Shown: positions 1 to 8,170 of the stretch, in pieces
How positions within the stretch are numbered: the stretch's first letter is position 1
Layout: every line of letters starts with the position of its first letter
Assembly: GCF_041146875.1 (NCBI RefSeq)
Contig: NZ_JBFRXP010000008.1
Span: 66,623 to 130,622, forward strand
Direction: 5' to 3'
Source: Igneacidithiobacillus sp041146875
GTDB taxonomy: Bacteria; Pseudomonadota; Gammaproteobacteria; Acidithiobacillales; Acidithiobacillaceae
Length of the DNA stretch: 64,000 nt
Program-made: the position numbers and the translations under genes
The notes under the pieces: model-generated
Seen by the model: the letters and a program-made list of their open reading frames with translations, nothing else
The model's database searches: none
Told to the model about the DNA's origin: nothing

Positions 1-953
1 GGGTCGAGGTGCACGCTATTACGCAGCACGTAGGTCGTCTTCCCCTGCCCTTCAAAATAGACGCGCGAGAGCATCTCGGCGACGATGCCGGTATTGAGAA
101 ACTGCAGACCCGCGAGAAAGAACAGCACCCCGGCAATGAGCATGGGCCGCCCAGAAATAGCTGCACCCTCGGCAAATTTGTCGATGAAGAGATAAATCAA
201 CATCCCCGAACCGATAAACAGCGAAAAGAGCCCGACGACACCAAAAAAATGCATGGGACGCTGGCTGTAGCCCAAGAAGAATTTGACGAAGAGGAGGTCG
301 ACCAGCACGCGAAAGGTACGCGAAATCCCGTACTTGCTCTTGCCCGCCCGGCGCGCGTGATGGCGTACCGGCACCTCGACAATGCGGTCCGTATAGGTGA
401 GGGTAGAGAGCCAGGCCGGAATGAAGCGGTGCATCTCACCGTACAGGCGCACCCCCTTGAGCACCGAGGCGCGGTAGGCCTTGAGGGTACAGCCGTAGTC
501 ATGCAGGCGCACACCGGTCAGACGGCGGATGAGGCGATTGGCAATGCGCGACGGAATCTTGCGCAATAACAGGCCGTCCTGGCGGTTCTTGCGCCAACCG
601 GCGACCACGTCCAGCCGTTCCTCCAGCAGGCGATGGGCCAGGGGTAGGATGTCGAGGGGGTCATTTTGCAGGTCGGCGTCCAGGGTCACGATCACCTCTC
701 CCTGGGCGGCATCGATGCCCGCCTGCATGGCCGCCGTCTGACCAAAATTGCGCTGCAGGTGGAGAATCTTGAGGCTCGACCCCCAGGCCTCGGCGGCCCG
801 ATCCAGGGCAGCGGCGCTGCCATCCCGGCTGCCGTCGTCGACGATAATGACCTCGGCATCAGCATCAGCTAACGCGGCGCGCAAGGCTTCTACCAAGGGC
901 TCCACGTTTTCGATTTCGTTGTACAACGGGATGACGACAGAAAGTTCAGGCAT
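1..953 (-). CDS. Family 2 glycosyltransferase with C-terminal membrane segments (3' end outside window)
   Basis: The frame is open from an ATG at 953 to the left edge, so the C-terminus is missing. The first residues read MPELSVVIPLYNEIENVEP, the classical GT-A nucleotide-binding start, followed by VDDGS near residue 40 and the metal-binding DAD in LDADLQNDP near residue 92. Hydrophobic stretches after about residue 225 look like two membrane helices. This is the layout of dolichol-phosphate mannosyltransferase and ArnC-like enzymes, which load a sugar onto a polyprenyl phosphate at the inner membrane; the sugar cannot be told from sequence. The start overlaps the end of the upstream nudix gene by 8 bases, so the two are translationally coupled at the end of the leftward secA operon. 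Confidence 0.85.
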   Translation of the reverse strand, partial: MPELSVVIPLYNEIENVEPLVEALRAALADADAEVIIVDDGSRDGSAAALDRAAEAWGSSLKILHLQRNFGQTAAMQAGIDAAQGEVIVTLDADLQNDPLDILPLAHRLLEERLDVVAGWRKNRQDGLLLRKIPSRIANRLIRRLTGVRLHDYGCTLKAYRASVLKGVRLYGEMHRFIPAWLSTLTYTDRIVEVPVRHHARRAGKSKYGISRTFRVLVDLLFVKFFLGYSQRPMHFFGVVGLFSLFIGSGMLIYLFIDKFAEGAAISGRPMLIAGVLFFLAGLQFLNTGIVAEMLSRVYFEGQGKTTYVLRNSVHLD

Positions 954-1944
954 GGGAGTCCCAGGCAGAAAGAAAAGCACGGGTGGCGACCGCGGGGTCA
1001 GCGGCCTCAAGAATTCCTGACAACACCGCAACCCCGTGGGCACCAGAAGCACGCGCCGTTGCCACCCGCTCGGGTGTCATCCCGCCGAGGGCGATCACCG
1101 GCAGCGCCGCTGGCGCTACGATCTCGGCAAAACGCTCGGCACCCAGGGCCACTGCATCGGGATGCGTCTGGGTGGCAAAAAGCGGCGAGAGCAAGGCATA
1201 ACGGGCGCCCAGCTCGGCGGCATGTTCCAGGCATTCAGCAGAGTGGCAGGAAACGCCAAAGGGCAAGTCCGGCGCATGCGTAGCCGCCCGCAGCCGCGCC
1301 TCGGTCCAGTGCAGCCCGGTACACGGCCACTGCGGCAAGGGCTCGGGATGATTGAGAAAAACCTGTACGCCAGTCTCCCGTGCCTGACGCAAAAAGACCG
1401 ACATCGCCGCCGCCAATCCCGGCGCCACGACTTCCTTGACGCGCAGGATCACGCCTCGGAGCCCACCGTCGATGGCTGCGGTCAGGGCGGGCAAAAATTG
1501 CTCCGCTGCCACCCGCGCCGGGTCGGCGATCAACCACAGGGGCGGTTGTGGCAGCTCTTCGGCCAGCAGTTTCGCCACTACCGGTAGGTTAGGCGCCAGA
1601 CAATTCAGGGAAGCAATCTCCCAGGGATACACCCAGCGAATCTGCTGCCCTTCCCGCCCGTAGGGCTCCCCCTCCCAGCTCCGCACCCGGAAAAAGTGCA
1701 GCGCTACAGTGCGTTCGGGATAGGGATGATCACGGCGCAGAAGCAGCTCCGCATGCCCAACACGAATGCCTATTTCCTCGTCCAGCTCGCGCGTGAGGGC
1801 CGCCTCCGGCGCCTCGCCGGGCTCGATCTTACCCCCCGGAAACTCCCAAAAGCCGGGCCAAGGTTTGCCTTCCGGCCGCAACGACACCAGCACCCGCCCG
1901 TCGGCACGCTGTAAGACCCCGGTGGCCACGGGTACTACGGCCAT
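946..1944 (-). CDS. mutT: Nudix hydrolase fused to a thiamine-phosphate-synthase-like domain (MutT type)
   Basis: The 332-residue protein has two parts. The N-terminal half holds a complete nudix box at about residues 37-60 (GGKIEPGE, then REL.EEIGI), which in MutT hydrolyses 8-oxo-dGTP and so prevents transversion mutations. From about residue 130 the sequence changes to a TenI/ThiE-like beta-alpha barrel ending in GGMTPERV and GVAVLSGI. This two-domain form is known in many gammaproteobacteria, where the barrel domain has no proven role in thiamine synthesis. Only three bases separate it from argJ, and its stop overlaps the next gene, so it is part of the same leftward operon. Family assignment is firm; the function of the second domain is open. 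Confidence 0.9.
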   Translation of the reverse strand: MAVVPVATGVLQRADGRVLVSLRPEGKPWPGFWEFPGGKIEPGEAPEAALTRELDEEIGIRVGHAELLLRRDHPYPERTVALHFFRVRSWEGEPYGREGQQIRWVYPWEIASLNCLAPNLPVVAKLLAEELPQPPLWLIADPARVAAEQFLPALTAAIDGGLRGVILRVKEVVAPGLAAAMSVFLRQARETGVQVFLNHPEPLPQWPCTGLHWTEARLRAATHAPDLPFGVSCHSAECLEHAAELGARYALLSPLFATQTHPDAVALGAERFAEIVAPAALPVIALGGMTPERVATARASGAHGVAVLSGILEAADPAVATRAFLSAWDSHA

Positions 1945-1947
1945 GTT

Positions 1948-3165
1948 CTAGCTCCGGTAATCGGCGTTGATGCGCACATAGTCATAGGAAAGGTCGCAGG
2001 TCCAGATCTGCTCTTCTGCCGTTCCCCGCCCAAGTGCGACATGGATGGGAATCTCGGCCTGGGCCATGACCGCCTGCCCGGCCTCTTCCGTATACCCGAG
2101 GGCACGGGCACCATCCTGCACGATGCAGAGATCGCCCAAGTGAATTTGCACCCGCTCGACGTCGAGATCCTCGATCCCTGCCGAGCCGATGGCGGCAAGC
2201 AGGCGCCCCCAGTTGGGATCAGAGGCAAAAAACGCCGTCTTGATGAGAGGACTGTGGGCCATGCGGTAGGCCACCTGCAAACATTCTGCCTCGCTGCGCC
2301 CGCCGCTGACGCGAATGGGGATAAACTTGCTCGCCCCTTCTCCATCACGAACGATGGCCTGCGCCAGCTCCATGGCTACCGCGGTAATCGCTTCCACCAG
2401 GACCGCGGCATCGGCCAGGGCGAGCAGTGCATTGCCGGCCTGCCCGGTGGCGATCAGCATGCAGGCATCGTTGGTGGACATGTCGCCATCAACGGTGATG
2501 CGATTAAAGGAACGATTCACCGCCTGCTCCAGAATCGGGCGCAGGGCCTCCGGCGCGACAGCGGCATCGGTGGCAATGTAGGCCAGCATGGTGGCCATAT
2601 CCGGGCGAATCATGCCCGAGCCTTTGGCAATGCCGGTGACGGTCACGCGCTTGCCGTCGATCTCCAGCTGTCGCGAGGCGCCCTTGGCAACGGTGTCGGT
2701 GGTGAGGATGGCGCTCGCCGCCTCCAGCCAGCGGTCCTCGGCCAGATTCGCCACACAGGCCGGCAAGGCAGCAGCAATCTTGCCCGCCAGATCTATCGGT
2801 TCGCCAATTACGCCGGTAGAAAAGGGCAAAACCTGCTGCGGCTGGCAACCCAGAGCATCAGCCACCACCCGGCAGCTATTCTCCGCAGTATGCTGGCCCT
2901 GCGCACCCGTTCCCGCATTGGCATTTCCGGTATTGATCACCAGGGCCCGAATGCCTTGCCCAGCGGCAAGGTGCGCCTCGGCTACCAGTACGGGTGCCGC
3001 ACGAAAGCGGTTACGGGTAAAAACGCCCGCCACCTGTGTACCCGGCGCCAGCGCCAGCAGGGTCAGGTCGCGGCGGCCAGCATAGCGGATATGTGCCTCG
3101 GTAACGGCAATCCGCACACCAGCCACTGTCAGGAGAGAACTCGGGGGATCAAGGGCAACAGGCAT
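1948..3165 (-). CDS. argJ: Bifunctional glutamate N-acetyltransferase / ornithine acetyltransferase
   Basis: This 405-residue protein matches the ArgJ family along its whole length. ArgJ moves the acetyl group from N-acetylornithine back to glutamate, closing the cyclic arginine pathway, and in some species also acetylates glutamate from acetyl-CoA. The autocleavage and nucleophile site is visible as KGSGMIRPDMATML with Thr192; the oxyanion-hole motif FSTGVIGE lies near residue 115. ArgJ is made as one chain and cuts itself before the catalytic threonine into alpha and beta chains. It starts 9 bases after the secA stop, so it probably depends on secA transcription. Whether it is mono- or bifunctional cannot be decided from sequence. 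Confidence 0.95.
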   Translation of the reverse strand: MPVALDPPSSLLTVAGVRIAVTEAHIRYAGRRDLTLLALAPGTQVAGVFTRNRFRAAPVLVAEAHLAAGQGIRALVINTGNANAGTGAQGQHTAENSCRVVADALGCQPQQVLPFSTGVIGEPIDLAGKIAAALPACVANLAEDRWLEAASAILTTDTVAKGASRQLEIDGKRVTVTGIAKGSGMIRPDMATMLAYIATDAAVAPEALRPILEQAVNRSFNRITVDGDMSTNDACMLIATGQAGNALLALADAAVLVEAITAVAMELAQAIVRDGEGASKFIPIRVSGGRSEAECLQVAYRMAHSPLIKTAFFASDPNWGRLLAAIGSAGIEDLDVERVQIHLGDLCIVQDGARALGYTEEAGQAVMAQAEIPIHVALGRGTAEEQIWTCDLSYDYVRINADYRS

Positions 3166-3174
3166 GACGGCTCC

Positions 3175-5913
3175 TCAGCCAAGGCGACCGCAACAGTGTT
3201 TGTATTTTTTACCCGAGCCGCAAGGGCAGGGTTGATTACGACCGACCTTGTGCGTTTGGAAGGGCATCGCCGCCGCCGAACCGAGGGCCGCCACTGCCGG
3301 CAAATCAAGGTCCTCATCCTGGCTCGAGCCACCGGCCAGATCAGGGTGCTGAAAGACCAGGCCCTGATTCGTTGGGCGACTAGGGAAGAGGCTGCTCCAG
3401 TCCATGGTTTCTGTAGGCGTCTCGGAAACCGGGCTGACCTGCACGTGCGACAGGGTGCTGACAATCTCTTCGCGCACCCGCGCCAGCATCGCATTGAACA
3501 GGGTTAGCGACTCACGCTTGTACTCCTGCTTGGGGTTTTTCTGTGCATAACCACGCAGATGAATCCCCTCGCGCAAATGATCCATGCTCGCCAGATGGTC
3601 CTTCCACTGGCTATCGAGTACCTGCAGGGTAATGCTCTTTTCCAGATGGCGGGCCATGTCTTCACCCATCAACGCTTCACGCTCCTGCCAACGTGCATGC
3701 ACCGACTCCAAGATGCGCTCCTGCAAACCCGCATGATTGAGAGTACGGTCAGTAGCTAGCCATTCCCCCACAGGAAACCTCTCGGCAAAGACCCGCTCCA
3801 GTGCCGTCTCCAGGTCCTCGATATCCCACTGCTCCTCCATGACGCCGGCAGGGGCATAGGCATCGAGCAGGGCTTCGAGCACATCCGCGCGCAAGGTCTC
3901 CACTTCATTGTGTAGATTGTCGCTGTCCATGAAGGCGTTGCGCTGCGCGTAGATGATCTTGCGCTGGTCGTTTGCGACATCGTCATATTCTAGCAACTGT
4001 TTGCGGATATCGAAGTTGCGCGCCTCGACTTTGCGTTGCGCATTTTCGATAGACTTCGTCACCCAGGGATGCTCAATGGCCTCGCCCGGCTGCATACCGA
4101 GCTTCTGCATCAGCCCACCCAGGCGGTCGCTGCCAAAGATGCGCATCAAAGGGTCTTCAAGAGACAGATAAAAGCGACTGCTGCCGACATCGCCCTGGCG
4201 CCCGGCACGGCCACGCAACTGGTTGTCTACCCGCCGCGACTCATGGCGTTCCGTGCCAATGATGTGCAGCCCCCCCGCGGACAGGGTTTTTTCGTGTTCC
4301 CCCGCCCAGCCATCGCGCAGGCCCAGTGCCTGTTCGGCCTTGGCGGCATCATCCAGATCTTCGCGCGCCTCGATCATCTCTACCTGATGGCCCACATTGC
4401 CACCCAACACAATATCAGTGCCGCGCCCGGCCATGTTCGTGGCGATGGTCACCGCGCCCGATTTGCCCGCCTGCGCGATGATCTCCGCCTCGCGCTCATG
4501 TTGCTTGGCATTGAGCACGGAATGCGGGACTTTCTTCTGCCGCAAAGCATGGGAAAGGTACTCGTTGTGTTCGATAGAAGTAGTGCCCACGAGTACGGGC
4601 TGCCCGCGCTGCCGACAATCCTCGATATCGGCAATGATGGCGCCCCATTTTTCTTCCGCCGTGCGGTAGATTTGATCGGCCAAGTCGTTGCGCTGCACCG
4701 GCCGATGGGTTGGGATGACCACCACTTCCAGACCATAAATCTGGTTCAGCTCAAAGGCCTCCGTATCGGCGGTGCCGGTCATACCCGAAAGCTTGCTGTA
4801 CATGCGGAAATAGTTCTGGAAGGTGATAGAAGCCAGGGTCTGGCTCTCATTCTGGATTTCCACGCCTTCCTTGGCCTCCACCGCCTGGTGCAGACCATCT
4901 GACCAGCGCCGACCCGTCATCATGCGCCCGGTAAATTCATCGACAATGCAGACCTCACCATCGCGCACGATATAATCGGTCTCGCGGTGGTAGATATGAT
5001 GCGCACGCAAGCCCTGATTGAGGTGATGCACCAGGCTAACATTCTGAATGTCGTAGAGGCTTCCCTCGCGCAGCAAACCATCATCAATCATCAGCTGCTC
5101 GGCCTTTTCGACGCCGTCTTCCGTCAGCAGAACCTGCTTGGCTTTTTCATCGATGGTGAAATCTTCTTCGGCAACGAATTGCGGGATCAGTTTGTCAACT
5201 TTGTTGTATAAATCGGTGTTCTCTTCCGTCGGCCCGCTAATGATCAGCGGCGTGCGCGCCTCGTCGATGAGGATGGAGTCGACCTCGTCGATGATGGCGT
5301 AATGCAGGCCACGCTGCACCCGCTCGGCGGGCGAGAAGGCCATGTTGTCGCGCAGATAATCGAAACCAAACTCGTTGTTGGTGCCGTAGGTAATATCGGC
5401 GGCGTAGGCGGCCCGGCGTTCTTCCGGAGAGAGGTTGGCAATGATGGTGCCAACGGAGAGGCCCAAAAAACGATGCACGCGCCCCATCCAGTCGGCATCG
5501 CGACTAGCCAGATAATCGTTGACGGTAACGACATGCACGCCCTTGCCGGTAAGAGCGTTGAGATAGGCAGGCAGGGTAGCGACCAGGGTCTTACCCTCAC
5601 CAGTGCGCATCTCGGCAATCTTGCCTTCATGCAGCATATAGCCACCAATGAGCTGCACATCATAGTGAGACATGCCCATGACCCGACGCGCTGCCTCGCG
5701 CACCGTGGCGAAGGCCTCGGGCAGGACGGTTTCGAGCGACTCACCTTGATCGACGCGCTCGCGCAAGAGGGCAGTTTGCCCCTGTAACTCAGCGTCGCTC
5801 ATGGCGCGATACTGTTCCTGCAGGCCGTTGATCCGGGCGACAACGCTGCGGGCTTTCTTGATCAGGCGGTCGTTGCGACTGCCCACCACATGACGGATGA
5901 TGGTTCCTAGCAT
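3175..5913 (-). CDS. secA: Preprotein translocase motor ATPase SecA
   Basis: SecA drives secretory proteins through the SecYEG channel by ATP hydrolysis. The protein is 912 residues, typical for the family. Visible features are the conserved N-terminus (GSRNDR near residue 11), Walker A GEGKT at 105-109, the DEAD-type IIDEVDS motif, the second nucleotide-binding fold with TNMAGRGTDI and GRAGRQGD, and the C-terminal zinc-binding tail CPCGSGKKYKHCCG. I chose the ATG at 5913 rather than a TTG nine bases upstream because family members start M-L-x-x-I/L. Its start codon shares the tetranucleotide CATG with the first candidate start of the divergent dciA-like gene, which leaves almost no room for separate leaders. 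Confidence 0.97.
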   Translation of the reverse strand: MLGTIIRHVVGSRNDRLIKKARSVVARINGLQEQYRAMSDAELQGQTALLRERVDQGESLETVLPEAFATVREAARRVMGMSHYDVQLIGGYMLHEGKIAEMRTGEGKTLVATLPAYLNALTGKGVHVVTVNDYLASRDADWMGRVHRFLGLSVGTIIANLSPEERRAAYAADITYGTNNEFGFDYLRDNMAFSPAERVQRGLHYAIIDEVDSILIDEARTPLIISGPTEENTDLYNKVDKLIPQFVAEEDFTIDEKAKQVLLTEDGVEKAEQLMIDDGLLREGSLYDIQNVSLVHHLNQGLRAHHIYHRETDYIVRDGEVCIVDEFTGRMMTGRRWSDGLHQAVEAKEGVEIQNESQTLASITFQNYFRMYSKLSGMTGTADTEAFELNQIYGLEVVVIPTHRPVQRNDLADQIYRTAEEKWGAIIADIEDCRQRGQPVLVGTTSIEHNEYLSHALRQKKVPHSVLNAKQHEREAEIIAQAGKSGAVTIATNMAGRGTDIVLGGNVGHQVEMIEAREDLDDAAKAEQALGLRDGWAGEHEKTLSAGGLHIIGTERHESRRVDNQLRGRAGRQGDVGSSRFYLSLEDPLMRIFGSDRLGGLMQKLGMQPGEAIEHPWVTKSIENAQRKVEARNFDIRKQLLEYDDVANDQRKIIYAQRNAFMDSDNLHNEVETLRADVLEALLDAYAPAGVMEEQWDIEDLETALERVFAERFPVGEWLATDRTLNHAGLQERILESVHARWQEREALMGEDMARHLEKSITLQVLDSQWKDHLASMDHLREGIHLRGYAQKNPKQEYKRESLTLFNAMLARVREEIVSTLSHVQVSPVSETPTETMDWSSLFPSRPTNQGLVFQHPDLAGGSSQDEDLDLPAVAALGSAAAMPFQTHKVGRNQPCPCGSGKKYKHCCGRLG

Positions 5914-6457
5914 GAATGCCAAAACTCTAAGTCAAAAAAATATGCCCGAGGGTAGCACGAAGCCCGCGCGGGCGAAACGCCGCGCCCGCGATCAAATCGG
6001 CCCAGGGCTCGCCGCCGTGTTTCGTCATGGGCAAGAGCTGCACCATCGGCAGCAGGACTGGAACGCCCTGCTGAGCTTGGAAGCGCAGGAACGTACCTGT
6101 CTGGTCGACTGGCGCGGCGGCAGCTTGCAGGTCTTGGTGGAAAGTGGCGTCTGGTTGGCTTGGTTGCGGCGCAACCAGAAACGTATTTGCCAGCGCTGGA
6201 ACACGCGCTTCCCACAAGATCCCGTAATACGGATTGAGGCGGTGGTTCGCCCCTGGCGACAATCTATTCGTGCTGCACAAGAGCCAAGTACCACGCAGGT
6301 ACTGGGACCAGCGCCCCTAGTGCTAAAGCAACTAGCAGAAAACAGCGACGGCGCCCTTGGCGCCGCCCTGACACGCTTGGTAAAAACCCTGGATCAGGCA
6401 GGCACTGAGGCCAGCGAATCGACGAAGGAAAAGGGCGCCCGCTCGGGAGAGGAGTAA
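5912..6457 (+). CDS. DciA-like (DUF721) putative replicative-helicase loader
   Basis: The product (181 residues from this start) carries one DUF721/DciA-type domain at about residues 20-110, with the features L..W..LL, D.RGG.L.V.V.SG.WL and the later WNTRFP and I.I.AVV.P blocks. DciA is the ancestral bacterial factor that helps load the replicative helicase DnaB where DnaC is absent. Starts at 5897, 5912 and 5942 are all possible; the domain is complete with any of them. Its last 64 bases overlap the end of convergent lpxC, and its start abuts divergent secA, so it is tightly boxed in. In many proteobacteria a DUF721 gene sits beside secA or lpxC, which supports the call. No strong ribosome-binding site decides the start. 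Confidence 0.75.
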   Translation: MNAKTLSQKNMPEGSTKPARAKRRARDQIGPGLAAVFRHGQELHHRQQDWNALLSLEAQERTCLVDWRGGSLQVLVESGVWLAWLRRNQKRICQRWNTRFPQDPVIRIEAVVRPWRQSIRAAQEPSTTQVLGPAPLVLKQLAENSDGALGAALTRLVKTLDQAGTEASESTKEKGARSGEE

Positions 6458-7311
6458 TCGACATACTCCCAGGCATCTTCCCGCTGCAGCAGCAGGCGCA
6501 GGAGCTGATTATTCAGGGCATGGCCCGCTTTGTGACCGGAAAAATGGCCAAGTAGAGGGTGACCGAGCAAATACAGGTCGCCGATAGAATCGAGCACCTT
6601 GTGGCGCACGAACTCATTGGCATAGCGTAGGCCGTCTTCGTTGAGCACGCGATAGTCATCGACAACAATGGCATTGTCGAGATTGCCACCCAAGGCCAAG
6701 CCCATGCGTCGCAAGGTCTCTACTTCCCGCATGAACCCAAAGGTACGCGCACGCGATACTTCTTTAAGATAAGAGGTATGGGCAAAATCGACACTCACCT
6801 CTTGGCCGCCATTGCGTACCACCGGATGATCGAAGTCGATGGTAAAGCTTACCTTGAATCCATCGAAAGGCTCGAGCCGCACCCAGCGATCGCCATCTCG
6901 CATCTCCAACGCCTTGGTAATGCGAATAAAGCGCTTGGGTGCATTCTGCTCTTCCACGCCGGCACACTGAATGAGGAATACGAAAGGTGCCGCACTACCA
7001 TCCATGATCGGCACTTCGGCGCCGTCCAGGTCAACATAGACGTTATCGATCCCGAGTCCGGCAAAAGCGGACGTCAGATGTTCGATGGTACCGACGCGAA
7101 TTTCGCCATCACCGATATTGGTTGATAGTCGCGTATCAACGACATGCAGAGGATCGGCTTTAATGTAGGCATTACCGGACAGATCGCTACGATGGAACAC
7201 AATTCCGGTATTCACGGGCGCAGGGCGCAATCCAAGGTACACCTTTTTGCCACTATGCAGGCCAATACCGGTGCCCCAAATCATATTTTTCAGAGTGCGT
7301 TGCTGGATCAT
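6394..7311 (-). CDS. lpxC: UDP-3-O-acyl-N-acetylglucosamine deacetylase LpxC
   Basis: LpxC removes the acetyl group from UDP-3-O-acyl-GlcNAc, the committed step of lipid A synthesis, and shows that the organism makes lipopolysaccharide. I trimmed the start to the ATG at 7311 (MIQQRTLKNMIWGTGIGLHSG), giving 305 residues, the exact size of E. coli LpxC; a longer open frame upstream has no family similarity. Zinc ligands are visible as the His in EHLTSAF and the His and Asp in HKVLDSIGD; the catalytic HFSGHKAGH region follows. The gene usually ends the dcw cluster just after ftsZ, but here it lies upstream of that cluster in the opposite direction. Its 3' end overlaps dciA. Confidence 0.97.
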   Translation of the reverse strand: MIQQRTLKNMIWGTGIGLHSGKKVYLGLRPAPVNTGIVFHRSDLSGNAYIKADPLHVVDTRLSTNIGDGEIRVGTIEHLTSAFAGLGIDNVYVDLDGAEVPIMDGSAAPFVFLIQCAGVEEQNAPKRFIRITKALEMRDGDRWVRLEPFDGFKVSFTIDFDHPVVRNGGQEVSVDFAHTSYLKEVSRARTFGFMREVETLRRMGLALGGNLDNAIVVDDYRVLNEDGLRYANEFVRHKVLDSIGDLYLLGHPLLGHFSGHKAGHALNNQLLRLLLQREDAWEYVDYSSPERAPFSFVDSLASVPA

Positions 7312-7549
7312 ATACCTTTTTGCGATCGCCGGGATCGCCCTCCCACGTTTCACTAAGACCAACGATACAACGACTGTTGCGAAGTTACAACTTTTTCCTG
7401 TCGCGCCAGTGTAACGCCAGCCCCAAGCGCTTACAATCCACTTTGACATTCGTTCATGATTGGCCACCCATTCCCGCGCGCGTTCTGCTACACTCTGCCT
7501 TTCGATATTACGGCGAACCACTTTTTATACCGATTTTGAGGACCCTTGC

Positions 7550-8170
7550 ATGGCAACACCAAGCAACAAAAAGACCCTGATGACCCTCTATTCTGCGCAG
7601 GATTGCGTCTTTGCCCATCGCGTCCGCTTTGTGCTGGAAGAGAAGGCCATGGAATATCAAGTAGTCGATATCGACTTCGCTGACAAGCCAGACGACCTAT
7701 TCGAGTTAAATCCATACGGCGAGGTACCCACCTTGGTCGACCGCGACCTGGCCATCATTGAGTCTTTTTTGATCATCGAATATCTCGACGAGCGCTTTCC
7801 CCACCCGCCGTTGATTCCTGTCGATCCGATCTCGCGCGCACGCGTGCGGGTTGGCTTGATGCAGTTTGATCGCGACTGGTTCGGCCCGCTCTTCCGTCCC
7901 GGGTTCAGTGCGGAAGATCAGACGGCAGCAAAAGACTCTCTGCGGCGTTCGTTGGCCCAGCTCAGCACCCTATTCAGTCAACAACGCTATCTTTTTGGCG
8001 ATGAACTTTCCATTGCCGACTGCGCCCTAGCGCCGCTCTTATGGCGGCTCCCCACCCTGGGTATCGAAATCCCCAAAGGCGCTAAGGCCACCCATGATTA
8101 CATGGAACAGATCTTTGCCTTGGAGAGCTTTCAACGCAGTCTGACCCCGGCAGAAAAAGCCCTGCGCTAA
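7550..8170 (+). CDS. sspA: Stringent starvation protein A (GST fold)
   Basis: The 206-residue product starts at the ATG at 7550, preceded by a GAGGAC ribosome-binding site; an in-frame extension upstream has no homology. It shows the thioredoxin-like N-domain of SspA (TLYSAQDCVFAHRVRFVL, then ELNPYGEVPTL and IIESFLIIEYLDERFPHPP) and an all-helical C-domain with ELSIADCALAPLLWRL. SspA binds RNA polymerase and helps cells survive starvation and acid stress; it has lost glutathione transferase activity. The sspB gene that often follows is absent; instead an acyl-CoA synthetase gene starts inside the stop codon. Confidence 0.93.
   Translation: MATPSNKKTLMTLYSAQDCVFAHRVRFVLEEKAMEYQVVDIDFADKPDDLFELNPYGEVPTLVDRDLAIIESFLIIEYLDERFPHPPLIPVDPISRARVRVGLMQFDRDWFGPLFRPGFSAEDQTAAKDSLRRSLAQLSTLFSQQRYLFGDELSIADCALAPLLWRLPTLGIEIPKGAKATHDYMEQIFALESFQRSLTPAEKALR

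Noticed and set aside
7312..7521. 70-residue N-terminal extension of LpxC
   Set aside because: Family members start at M-I-x-x-R-T-L-K; the extension has no similarity and a typical length is reached without it.
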